A DNA stretch of 64,000 nucleotides from Sclerotinia nivalis. Its lineage: Eukaryota; Ascomycota; Leotiomycetes; Helotiales; Sclerotiniaceae. Location of the stretch: the NCBI GenBank assembly GCA_029531795.1, contig JAPEIS010000018.1, positions 1-64,000 on the forward strand, in the 5' to 3' direction. The notes beneath the pieces are model-generated. The model was not told the DNA's origin. It did not search any database and worked only from the letters and a program-made list of their open reading frames with translations. Shown piece after piece: positions 1 through 10,462 of the stretch; position 1 is the first letter of the stretch; each line of letters starts with the position of its first letter. Made by a program: the position numbers and the translations under genes.

Positions 1-3
1 TTC

Positions 4-288
4 TGTTACGATCACGCAACAGTTCGTCAAAACAAGAAACCTAAACGGAGGCGTTCTCATTTCGAATCATCAGTGTAGGAATGTCATCGATCAGTTTGGA
101 ATGTTTAGTAAACAAGCTTCTTTGTATTGTTTATGAAAGGACAGGAATGGTGGCGAACTATAGGTGTTCTGATATCTCTTTATTGATTGAACTTAAAAAT
201 AATAGTTTATTCATGATTAGAAAGGATAATGAAAAGTTTGACTACGGTTTTATGATTAATTGATTCTTTGTCTATATGATCTTAACAA
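4..288 (+). repeat. Left LTR of the gypsy element
   Basis: This LTR is 285 bases with TG...CA ends and short inverted termini (TGTTA/TAACA). Against the other copies in the window it has about a dozen differences, nearly all transitions, plus a one-base deletion near its start and a one-base insertion near position 241. It is the most mutated copy. Only three bases of upstream flank (TTC) lie in the window. Confidence 0.88.
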
Positions 289-439
289 TTCTTTTTATTC
301 ATCTGAAGAGCAACTCGTCAATTAGTTATCGATATCTTAACGGAACTCTATCGGATAGCAATAATTAAAACAAGAAATACTCCAGGTCGTCCGATTAATT
401 CAAATACTTCTCAAAGTCGAAATAATACTTCCAGGACCC

Positions 440-1480
440 TTAGTGGGATCGAAGGCGAGATGCCTATACCTAGTCGTCAACCCACTACACAATTGGAATT
501 AGATTTGATACAAAGACTTGAAAACATATAAGAAGAGTTCGATGTTTTCAAACAAACAAATCAATAAGAAATTGAAGAGACTTTTGCTCGTTTTATACAG
601 GAAAGGATATCTAATTTACTATCAACGATCGCCAAAAAAACAGAGACGACATCTAACCCTATTCATGCTTTTCCAGGGAAACCTCCAAAACTTCAAAAGC
701 TGCTATCTTATAAAGGTCTTAATATTGAAGAAGCAAAGGATTTCTTTTTCCAAACTGAACTTATATTTCGAAATGATGATAAGTATTATTTCCCAACTGA
801 TCAAAAGAAGATAAATTATATTATTCAATATTTTCAATAACAATTATTTGCGGTTTAGTATCGATACGAAGTTTCTACAACGAATTCTAATATGTTTTGG
901 AAAGAATTCAAAGAATATATATGCGATGCGATATTAGATAAAGGCAATCGATAATGATATACTATACAACAAATCATCAATGCTAAACAACAATCTAATC
1001 AAAGTGTGAACAGTTTTGTAGCACACTTCGATAATCTAAAAGAGGAAATCGAATCTAAAGCGGACAATATCCGTAAAGAACGATTTTTATTAGACTTATT
1101 TCTTTATATTGCTAAACGAATTTCAGAATCCATTCAACAACCTGAAAGTCGAAACGATTTAATCAAGCAAGCATATCATCTCGAGAATATGGATAAAATG
1201 TACTGCTCACAAGACACAAACGATCCGCCTCGTAATCGAAGACAAAACAATACAGTTATATCATCAAATTTATCCTTTAATCGTTCTCAAAATGAATCAT
1301 CTAAACAGCAAAATAATATATCATCAACAATCGATACATAATCACAACAACGTTCTAAATCTCCTTCAAAGGAAAAACCCAACAAAGAAAACCAGAAAAA
1401 CGATTATAGACAAAAAGATCTGATTTGTTTTTGTTATCAACAAAAGGATCATTATGCAAATGGATATACTAATCTGTTTA
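440..1480 (+). pseudogene. Broken gag region of the gypsy element
   Basis: Gag-like coding sequence lies in shifting frames. The best open piece is 1006-1341, which has a gag-like helical stretch followed by a polar, Asn/Gln-rich tail. At about 1425-1475 there is a remnant zinc knuckle in which the CX2CX4HX4C spacing is only partly kept. Several TAA and TAG stops interrupt the region between 530 and 960. No intact gag protein can be made. The assignment rests on position before protease and RT and on the knuckle remnant. Confidence 0.6.
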
Positions 1481-1639
1481 TATATTGATGATATAAAAGA
1501 GATCATCAATCTTGTATTTGTTCTATATATTCCCAAAAGGAAAAGAATCAAGGAAACGATCAGATCCAGTAGTAATTTTAACTATTCCGATGACTCTGGA
1601 TCCTCAATAAAAGGGATATACTATCTTAATTATTGAAGC

Positions 1640-3568
1640 AACTTTTCAAATTAATAATATTCCGATAAAACTTTGTTGTTTTATCGATTCTAATATGCAA
1701 ATTAATATTATTCAACAAAGCAAATATATTAAATGAAATTGGATTCCTAATCCTGGAAAAGGCACTCCATTAGTATCTGCTAGTGGGATGAGCATACCCT
1801 TATATAATGATTATCAATTTACTATCGAAGTATTAAACGATTCCAAAGAAAAAAGAACTTACATTTATCAATTTACTACCATTACTTTGGATCTACCCGA
1901 AATCGATGCTATTTTAAAACTGCTATAACTTCAAATTGTGAATCCAGATATTAATTGAAGATCAACTACTCTCCGCTTTCGTCCCGCATTACATAATATA
2001 AAAATGATAATAGCAAAAGAATTATATCGAGATATGAAAGCTGGAACTACAATTTGTATACTTCTACCTGAAATCAATTCTATTATACGATTTTCACCCA
2101 AAAACCGAAAAATCTTAACATTAGCATCTTTAAAAATACCTCTCAAATACAAAGAATATGAACAGGCTTTTTCTGAAGATGAAAGCAACTTGCTTCCCGA
2201 TCATCATTCAATGGAATATCGCATTGATCTCGAATCTGAAACTACTTCATTTTGGGGATCAATATATGCTTTATCAAAACAAGAATTGACTGTTCTACAA
2301 CAATATCTTGACGAATATCAAAAGAAAGATTGGATCCGCCGTTCGATTAGCTCTGCTAATATATCAATTATATTTGTACCAAAGAAAGATGGTGGTTATC
2401 GATTATATATTGATTATCGTGGCCTTAATAAAATTACGAAAAAGGATCGTACACCTTTATCTTTAATTAGCGAATCTTTGGATCGCTTAAGACAAAGGGT
2501 CTTTTTCACAAAACTCGATTTGAAAGATGCTTACCATCGAATATGTATACAGAAAGGCGATGAATGGAAGACAGCTTTCTACACTCGATATAGTCAATTT
2601 GAGTATCTAATTATACCTTTTGGTTTAACGAATGCTTCTGCAACTTTTCAAATTTATATTAATCAAGCATTCATTAGTTTTACAGATAGCATTTGTGTTA
2701 TATATTTAAACGATATTCTTATTTATTCTAAAGATAAAGAAATATATACCGCCGACGTTCACAAAGTTCTCGTTAAATTGATTGAATATAAACTTTATGC
2801 GAAATTGAAGAAATGTGTATTTTATACATATGAAATCGAGTTCTTAGGCTTTATTGTATCAGCAAAAGGCGTCATTATAGAACCAAGCCGAATTCAGACA
2901 ATTACAAAGTAATCTGAATTAAAATCGCTTTGTGATGTCCAAGTTTTCCTAGGCTTTGCAAATTTCTACTGTCGATTTATCGCCGGATATTCACGAGTAG
3001 CTTATGATTTAACTGATTTATTAAAAGGCACCAAAAAAGGAAAAGCTATATTAGAATTTAAATGGACTAAGAAGGCTCAGAAAGTCTTTGATAATCTAAA
3101 AAAGGCATTCACTATTGTATCAATATTCAAACATTTTGAACCAGCCCTTCGAATCTTACTCAAAATAGATGCTTCTGGATTTGCTTTAGGATATATACTT
3201 TCTCAATTATTTTTTGACGATCTAAATGATCCTACTGTTTCCCGATAGCATCCTATTGCCTTTTATTCAAGAAAACTCACTTCAATTGAGCAAAGATATT
3301 TTATATATAATCAAAAACTTTTAGCTATTTATATAGCTTTTGTTCAATAGCAGCATTATATTGCAAGTAGTCAGTATATAATTGTAATCAAAACAGATCA
3401 CAATAGTCTTCAATATTTCATGAAAACAAAGCAACTTAATGAACAACAAACACGATAGACTGAAGTTTTAGCTACTTATAATTTTATAATCACATATAGA
3501 TCCGGAAAATTGAACCCTGCTGATAATCCGTCAAAAAGATCCGACTATATCGAAGATGTAAATGGAAT
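1640..3568 (+). pseudogene. Broken pol: protease, reverse transcriptase and RNase H
   Basis: A protease-like segment at about 1660-1930 keeps a DS(N) triad where DSG or DTG is expected. Reverse transcriptase is clearest in the open stretch 2004-2912, with KKDGGYR, KLDLKDAYHRI, PFGLTNA and the catalytic box reading YLND in place of YxDD. The loss of the first Asp of that box fits a G-to-A change. RNase H follows (2913-3568) with KIDASGFALG and KTDHNSLQ motifs and the connection-domain FLGFANFY motif, but TAG stops interrupt it at about 3246, 3348 and 3456. The solo LTR begins directly after this part at 3569. Confidence 0.88.
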
Positions 3569-3853
3569 TGTTACGATCACGCAACAGTTTCGTCAAAACA
3601 AGAAACCTAAACGGAGGCGTTCTCATTTCGAATCATCAGCGTAGAAACGTCATCGATCAGTTTGGAATGTTTAGTAAACAAGCTTCTTTGTATTGCTTAT
3701 GAAAGGACAGGAATGGTGGCGAACTATAGGCGTTCTGATATCTCTTTATTGATTGAACTTAAAAGTAATAGTTTATTCATGATTAGAAAGGGTAATGAAA
3801 AGTTTGGCTACGGTTTTACGACTAATTGATTCTTTGCCTATGTGATCTTAACA
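3569..3853 (+). repeat. Solo LTR nested in pol, with 5-base target duplication
   Basis: This is a complete 285-base copy of the same LTR, in the same orientation, between the RNase H and integrase parts of the host element. It is flanked on both sides by GGAAT (3564-3568 and 3854-3858), a perfect 5-base target-site duplication, so it is a separate insertion later reduced by LTR-LTR recombination. It differs from the right LTR by about five transitions. Confidence 0.93.
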
Positions 3854-3858
3854 GGAAT

Positions 3859-5586
3859 TAACGAAATGCTGTTTACATTACAAAACAAATTAAGGAATAC
3901 CACAATTATTGCTGCACTTTTTTATCTATTCATAATGAAAACAGAATCCCTAAGAAATATAATAGGCCTTTTTCAAAGGGATAGATATAGCTTGCCCCTT
4001 CGTGATTCAGAAAGGTCACTAATAATGACTGATTGCAAACAATCGCTACTACATCGATTGGCTTGTGTATTGACAACTGACGAAACAGCATTCGAACCTA
4101 TATCTAAACCAATAAGAAATACTTTGTTACAGCTTCAAAAGAATAACGATTTTACAAAGAATAAAGAGTATTTGAAACTTAAAAATGGTTCCGCTGAAGA
4201 CACCGCATTTTGGCAAGTCGACGCTAATAGTTTGCTCAAATATAATGGATATACCTTCGTATCGCCAGATAATACTGTGAAAACAGAAATCTTACAGGTC
4301 CATCACGATGATCCTATAAGGGATCATTGGAGTATTAAGAAAATATAGGAAATCTTGAAAAGCAAATATTTTTAGTATAATATAATGAAAAATGTAAAAA
4401 GGCATATACGGATATATACTGTCTGTCAACGGACAACCGTGAAACGGTATCGGCCTTACGGCGAGTTACAAACCTTATCACTTCCTTCAGATCCTTGGAA
4501 AGAAATAACAATGGATTTTGTTACAGATTTACCCCCTTCTAAAGTAAATAAATATATATACGATACTGTACTTGTAGTTGTCGACAAATACACGAAACTC
4601 GCTCGATACATTCCAGTTAATAAAACAATAACTTCACCAGAACTAGCAGAAATTCTATTTCGACATGTTTTTAAAGACTTCGATGCACCGGAAGGGATAA
4701 TATCTAACAGAGGACCACAATTTGCAAGTAAATTTTGGAGCAGTTTAATGTTTTATTTAAGAATTCGCTGCAAATTATCCATCGCATTTCATCCACAAAC
4801 CGATGATCAAACAGAACATCAAAATCAAAATCTAATTCATTATATTACTTGTTATACAAATTGAAGACAGGATGATTGGGTTGCGCTACTACCCCTAGCA
4901 GAATTCACATATAATGCAATGTAGTACAGTACAATTGGAGAAGCATCTTTCAAAGTAATGTATGGATATCTACCTACTTTCAACTATATCGGCGAGGATG
5001 TCGATGTCGAAGGGAAGGTATTTGTTGCAAAAGAATGTATTGAATCGTTGAATCAAGAAAGGGCAAAATTAGCAGAGATTTGGGAAAAGTCTACAAAAAG
5101 GAGATCAGAGAATAATAAGAAGGATCTACCCCAGCGATTTTATATCGGCGACAAAGTTATGCTTAGTACCAAAAACATTAAACAATTACAATCCAAAAAG
5201 AAATTTTCCGATCGCTTTATAGGCCCCTTTACTATCATCAATATTATAAGCAGTGGACAAGTATATAAACTAGTGTTTCCATTATTATACAAAATATACA
5301 ATATCTTCCATGTTTCTTTACTAGAATTGTAGCATCAATATAATGATATCACTGATCCTCCGTCTCCTGAAGAAATTGATGGATATATAGAATATGAAAT
5401 TGAAAAGATATTAGTATATAAAAAAAAAGGACAAGGAATACAATATTTAGTACAATGGAAAGGCTATCAATCAGCGGAAGATACTTGGGAAGCTTCACGA
5501 AATTTAATGTATATCAAAAGACAATTGGAAAACTATGAAAAGGAAAATGCATCATCTATACAACGAAGGCAAAGAATTAAGAAGTA
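3859..5586 (+). pseudogene. Broken integrase and chromodomain of the gypsy element
   Basis: The segment resumes pol after the solo LTR. A zinc-binding region at about 4290-4430 keeps the His pair and one Cys (VCQRT), but the first Cys of the pair reads Tyr. The integrase core (4385-4860) has MDFVTDLP and later SNRGPQFAS, where the second catalytic Asp has become Asn, and then the Glu region. Stops at about 4346, 4372, 4862 and 4921 break it. The stretch 4958-5332 is the integrase C-terminal region. From about 5380 to 5586 a chromodomain is readable (YLVQWKGY, then DTWE), the hallmark of chromoviruses that bind heterochromatic histone marks. Confidence 0.87.
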
Positions 5587-5613
5587 ATATAATTGATGTA
5601 CACTGCAAAAACG

Positions 5614-5740
5614 CTCATTCACTTTACTTATTGTTTTGAAAACCTTTCTAATACATTAATTTTCCTTTGCTATATAGTCACTCATTTTACCTATTGTTTT
5701 GAAAACCTTTCTAATACATTAATTTTCCTTTGCTATATAA
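5614..5740 (+). repeat. 67-base tandem duplication in the 3' part of the gypsy element
   Basis: Two near-identical units start at 5614 and 5681 with a period of 67 bases. They lie after the chromodomain and before the right LTR. A perfect 16-base palindrome, CTCTCCGTACGGAGAG, follows at 5839-5854. Confidence 0.85.
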
Positions 5741-5898
5741 TGTTCACACTTCCTGTTGGGAAGACAGGGGATAACAACGGTATTCAAATTAGATGAATAA
5801 TATTGTATTGTATGATGAGTTGTTTTTCTTCTAAGGTTCTCTCCGTACGGAGAGGTTATATATCAAGGTGGGGTAACAACACGTGACCATGTTCCGAC

Positions 5899-6183
5899 TG
5901 TTACGATCACGCAACAGTTTCATCAAAACAAGAAACCTAGACGGAGGCGTTCTCATTTCGAATCATCAGCGTAGGAACGTCATCGATCAGTTTGGAATGT
6001 TTAGTAAACAAGCTTCTTTGTATTGTTTATGAAAGGACAGGAATGGTGGCGAACTATAGGCGTTCTGATATCTCTTTATTGATTGAACTTAAAAGTAATA
6101 GTTTATTCATGATTAGAAAGGGTAATGAAAAATTTGGCTACGGTTTTACGACTAATTGATTCTTTGCCTATGTGATCTTAACA
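5899..6183 (+). repeat. Right LTR of the gypsy element
   Basis: This LTR is 285 bases, TG...CA, and is the least mutated complete copy in the window. It is preceded by a purine-rich AAGGTGGGGT at about 5867-5876 that could be the polypurine tract, although it lies some 20 bases upstream. It is followed by TAAGC, which does not match the TTC before the left LTR. Confidence 0.9.
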
Positions 6184-7218
6184 TAAGCTTTTCAGAAACC
6201 TGAAAAAGCTATTTTTTTTTTAAAATGCAGGAATACAAAAGTATAGGAGTATACAAGACTATACAACAATTATCAGGAATTACTAGAAGATAGCAGAAGT
6301 TGATAGTAATGATAAGTGATGAAGAGGGTTATTTTCATTTCGAAGTGAAATGCCTGAAATATCAAATCGATGGAATAACTGAATTCTCATTTCGAGCACT
6401 CAATCTTTTCGGATTCGACAACTATAACATTTTTTCATAAATCTATTGGTATCTTGAATATAATATTAATCAGGAGATCTTCAAAATATCAATGGATTCA
6501 TCGAAAGATATTGTTGTTATTGATTTCGAAAGAGTAAAATACTTAATATTATGAAATGTTACATTTTTGAACCCCTACTTTTTAACTTTCAACGATATAT
6601 ATATACTTGATCGAATAAAATGATAATAATGAAATATATATGAAAATGATCAGAAAATTCAACTCTATTTATTAAATCAGCCTCAAAAAGTTATGATTGT
6701 TGATGGATTATTAATTATTAATTGAAGAATCGAATAAAGGTCGAAATGTTACATTTCATATCAAAGCTATTGTTACGGGTCATCTCCCTTCACCTGCACG
6801 TGATCATGTGTGCCTTAGGCACACATGCATACACTCACTTCTATATAGTCAGGTCACCTCCTTGACCTTCTTCTCCTCCTCGTAGTACAACAATAGATCA
6901 AACCTACACATACCTTTTCCCTCACCGTGATAGCTATGACCAAATAGTTTCAGACCCTTCGATGATCCGTATAGGATACCCCACATGCTTCTTATTGATC
7001 GGTTTATAGATTTTATGCGTACGTAATCACTGAAGGGTCTGAGGATGAGATAAGTTGAATGTATAGGTACTAATAAACTTCACCTTCGCCCTGACATTCC
7101 TATTTCCTTATACTTTCTGCACATTCTATTCACAACTATCAAAGTAAAACTGAGCATAACCTCCGACTTCCCTAAAAAGCGAGACAAACTTCCCTCAAAA
7201 GGTGGGTGTCAAAAGACA
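6184..7218. other. AT-rich gene-free stretch between the transposon and the first gene
   Basis: From 6184 to about 6770 the DNA is strongly AT-rich with no sizeable open frame, and looks like mutated repeat remains. From about 6780 composition becomes more normal. It holds the 114-base repeat at 6941-7054 and then the presumed promoter of the gene starting at 7219. Confidence 0.6.
6941..7054 (+). repeat. 114-base repeat with a 93-base terminal-inverted core (copy 1)
   Basis: The core at 6950-7042 begins TCAGACCCTTCGATGAT and ends with the near-perfect inverted complement ATCACTGAAGGGTCTGA, so it can fold into a stem of about 17 pairs. A second copy lies at 63637-63750 on the opposite strand. 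Similarity runs a few bases beyond the inverted ends on both sides. The form resembles a miniature inverted-repeat element, but no target duplication was identified. Confidence 0.75.
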
Positions 7219-8897
7219 ATGCATCAAGAACCTGCCCAGCCAAGACCATCGTCATCTGCAACAGGTAAAAGAGAAGTTCGCGTCCACTCGCGTTCAATGG
7301 CGCGAGGAGGTTCGATGAATGATCAACACCTTGCTATTGGTGCCGACACCGACGAACTCGAGAATGAAGTGCTTCTAGTACCAGCCCGAAAGACTGCGCA
7401 GAGAACAAAGGAGAACGACCAACCCGCCGACCAAGGTATGTAATCGTACATTTGTTGAGAGCATGATTGAATTTATCTAAATACTACAGAAGCATCGTTT
7501 TCCCTTTCAGGCACGATTTTTGCCCATTTACCAAGCTTCATAACCAATCTATCACCGACGATGTCAAATAATAACCGGACACACAAAGAAAATGGCAGCT
7601 CAAGCAGTGCAGAACAGTCCTTCCAGCAACTGCAATCGAACGAGCATAGGGGAGAAGGTGTCCAGAGCGCTAAACAAAACGCAATTAATATATCACGGGA
7701 AAGTTTGGATGGAATAGTCGAGGGCATCAACAAACATCACGCGGCAAGAGAGGAAGAGCTTGGACGCCAAGTGAGAGATTTACAACGTCAAAACGACAAT
7801 TCAAAAGATTTATTAGGCAAATTACAAGCTCAAACCAAACAACTCGAATCTGAAAAGCAGGAACTCGAATTCGAAAAGCAGATTATTGAAGGAAAACACA
7901 ACACCTTCATTTTAAAGCAACAGGAAATGACGTTCAGCCAAATGCCAAGCTCGCGTTGGGCGCCCGTCGAGGATAGCAAAGTTATGGAAGATCTTGATAG
8001 GCTTAAGAGAGACATGAGAAGCTGGGCGAAGAAAGTATCAGCAAATGATCTGGACGCCGTCGAGAAGCCACTTGGTGGGCATCAGCAAACAGCTCTAATA
8101 GGTGCGTTGAAACGTGTGATTATCTTTGACAATAATGGACTTCCTCCAGGCTTGTCCTCGAGAAAGGCTCCAGGGCTACTTCTGAATGCTCTCCTCTCCC
8201 ACAGTGTGTATAAAAGCTTATTTCGAAATCCTTTCTTCTTTCTCGGGAAAGAAGAAGAGACATTGGAATCAAAGTACCGTGTAGGATTAGAAGGAGTCTA
8301 CAGCTACGGCAATCGTTGTAAGTGAAATGGAGTGTGCGTCAAGAAAGTACTTCGACTAATTTTCAAATAGCCAGAGAAGAGGATGCCCATATCTGGCGAT
8401 CCCAAACCTTGAGACTTCTATTACCTCCGCTAGCAACTGATACCTCAGAAGAGGAAAAGAAGTTACGTGTCCTGACTGAAGAAATGATATTCAAGGTGGC
8501 AGACAGAGAAGCTTCGATCTTCCTAGAAGGTGCAGCTCAGTATCTCATGGACAATGAAGCTCTAGCCAAATTCAGCGACAAGCTCTATCCTATCTACCGA
8601 GAGGCAGCAATTATGTCGTACAATTTGTGGGCAAGAAGAACGAAACTGGTGTGTCGTACTTTACACGGTGGCATGAGAGGTCGTCCAGTTTTCCATCCCA
8701 ATAGCAAAGAAATGATTGCCCATTCTTCGGTAGACTATGACAGCCACGCGGATCAGCTCAAAGGAAAGGCTATTAGTATAATTCTGCATCCGTGCTTGAA
8801 GGTCTACGGGACTGATGATGGGAAAGACTACCACCAGGGGCGTGTATGGGCACCAGCGGAAGTATGGCTTGATAGCAGAAAACCATCTGCAGAATAG
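7219..8897 (+). CDS. Unknown coiled-coil protein (three exons)
   Basis: The exons are 7219-7435, 7490-8317 and 8371-8897. The introns are 54 and 53 bases, with GTATGT and GTAAGT donors and a clear branch sequence (GACTAAT) in the second. Joined, they keep frame and give about 523 residues. The N-terminal 100 residues are polar and low in complexity. A Glu/Gln/Lys-rich coiled coil follows at roughly residues 165-260 (heptad-like ELGRQVRDLQRQ and later repeats). The C-terminal half is mixed and probably folded, with charged helices. I recognise no enzyme motif, signal peptide or membrane span. A second in-frame acceptor at 7510 would remove seven residues. The gene sits 1 kb from the transposon and could be lineage-restricted. 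Confidence 0.72.
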
Positions 8898-9916
8898 CTT
8901 CGTTGCGACCTCGATTGTACTGGCAATGCATAATCATAGTTCGCGGGGTTTGATGGTGAATGGAGCATGGCGGATTTTCCCGAAAACCTGGTGGCATTAA
9001 AATTGCGATGATTCCTAGTTGCTGATGAATTCGGCTCTGGGCTGATGATGAATGAGGGGCATGGTGGAGGCCAGGGAGAAAATAAGTAAACCGTTGCTAG
9101 ACGTGAGATTCTAGCGGATTTTTCCACAAAAGCATTGATATTACAATTGCGATGATTGGTATTAGTTGATCAATTTAAAGATATTGCTGAAATCCTGTAT
9201 GTTGAATGATGTGTGTGAGATTCCGTTCAAATGGAGGTCTGAAAGAACAAATTTAATCTTGGCGGCAATAATCTTAGAAGAACTTTACGGGCCAACTGAA
9301 CGCCTAAACCTAATTAATCTATAAATCAGCAGAATTCCAATATTAGGGTTTACCGAATTGAATACAGGCTTTGAGCCCTGAATGCATCAAGGCGGTGACT
9401 TAAATAGGTTAGACCGTTCAGTTGGCCAGTTGTGTTCAGTTGGCCCGTGAGTTCTTCTAGAGCGAAATCCGATCCGAAGTTTACTCGACACAAACCGCAA
9501 CCCCACGAAAAGGGGTGTGATTACTCGGATGCACTTACTGTAAAAGCCTGCTGCTCAGCTGTTCTCTGAGACTTCTTACTTCGTTGAAGTTTCTTTGAAT
9601 TATAGTTGTGTAAGGTAGATAAATAAACCACCTGGCTAACCCCATGATGCTGAGCTGACAGGGCTGAATCACCCCTTCGTGTTGTTATTTGCTTAGTGAT
9701 CCCAACTGTTGGCACAATGAAGACATCTCCTCTTCTGTATAAGTGAATATAATCTTATGTGCTTTTATTCACAAGAAGCAAAACTTGTTTAGGCAACAGT
9801 TCCTGTCAGCTCATCGAATGCCAGAAGTCTGCGTTACAGAATACTCCGATACTACATTTTAGTTTCTCATCTAGTTCTTGATATTGCAATATTGCATCGA
9901 AAACATTGAAAACATC
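8898..9916. other. Gene-free stretch with a foldback repeat and ERG28 upstream region
   Basis: No open frame here looks real. The stretch contains the 185-base foldback repeat at 9275-9459. Sequence at about 9480-9760 looks like old repeat DNA but was not assigned. The last 150 bases should contain the ERG28 promoter. Confidence 0.5.
9275..9459. repeat. 185-base foldback (MITE-like) repeat
   Basis: The left arm at 9275-9301 (contains GGGCCAACTGAAC) and the right arm at 9434-9459 (contains GTTCAGTTGGCCC) are inverted complements over about 26 bases, with one mismatch and one gap. A partial extra copy of the arm core (CCGTTCAGTTGGCC) lies inside the right end at about 9414-9427. TA occurs at both tips, but a target duplication is not certain. 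Confidence 0.72.
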
Positions 9917-10462
9917 ATGGCTTTCTATCTTCCACAAGGTCAAGGCATTCTACCTTACTGGCTTCTCTTCGCGAGTTAATTCTTCTCCGTTTTCTGTCAA
10001 TATTCCCAATAATCTCCTCTACCACACAACCAATCAACCATCAAACCTCCAAAATTCCACCTCAAAAACCACATCCTCAACTAACGCCCCCCTCCCCAGA
10101 ACTCTTTCCTCAGCTTTTTCAACTCCGCTCAGTGTTTTCTCTCTATTTCCGAAACAAGAAAACTGTACGCCGGTCCCAAAAGCTCCACTCCAACACCTCA
10201 AGTCACGCCGCTGTTCGCTCGTACATTTGGTTGCTACACTCTTCTCTCGGGTATGCTACGCGCCTTTACAGCTCACAACATCTCGGACCCTCACCTCTAC
10301 CTGTTGGCTACTTGGGCATATGTCATTATTGTTGGATACTGGGGAATGGAGTGGTTGTATTTTGGGACAGTAACAGGTGGTCCGGGATTGTATGGGAGTA
10401 TAGTTGTGGATGGTGGAGGGCTTCTCATTATGCTGAGTCAATGGAATAAGTACCTTGCATAA
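9917..10462 (+). CDS. ERG28: Ergosterol biosynthesis scaffold protein Erg28
   Basis: Erg28 is a small endoplasmic-reticulum membrane protein that holds the sterol C-4 demethylation enzymes (Erg25, Erg26, Erg27) together. Exon 1, 9917-9970, encodes MAFYLPQGQGILPYWLLF. Exon 2, 10100-10462, encodes the rest, for about 138 residues (yeast has 148). Family features are the PxWLLF start, FNSAQC about six residues later, ETRKLYAGP, the TPLFARTFG block, the ISDPHLY loop and four hydrophobic spans. No GT donor gives a correct frame. A GC donor (GCGAGT at 9971) with the CCCCAG acceptor ending 10099 restores both frame and the family spacing between LLF and FNS. The neighbour on the opposite strand is a 3-beta-HSD-like gene, the class of enzyme Erg28 binds. 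Confidence 0.85.

Larger units (their letters stand above)
4..6183 (+). mobile_element. Degenerate Ty3/gypsy LTR retrotransposon (chromovirus type)
   Basis: The element is bounded by two copies of a 285-base LTR that starts TGTTACGATC and ends GATCTTAACA. Inside, in the usual order, are gag remains, a protease stretch, reverse transcriptase, RNase H, integrase and a C-terminal chromodomain, all on the plus strand. The order RT-RNase H-integrase and the chromodomain place it among Ty3/gypsy chromoviruses. The frame is broken throughout by stops that look like C-to-T or G-to-A changes (TAG for CAG, TAG or TGA for TGG), and catalytic Asp codons have become Asn codons, so it cannot be autonomous. 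A second LTR copy sits inside pol. No primer-binding site was recognised after the left LTR. The bases flanking the two outer LTRs do not match as a target duplication. Confidence 0.92.

Noticed and set aside
10132..10449. Alternative frames across ERG28 exon 2
   Set aside because: Only the frame with ARTFG, ISDPHLY and the terminal span matches Erg28; the others are shadows.
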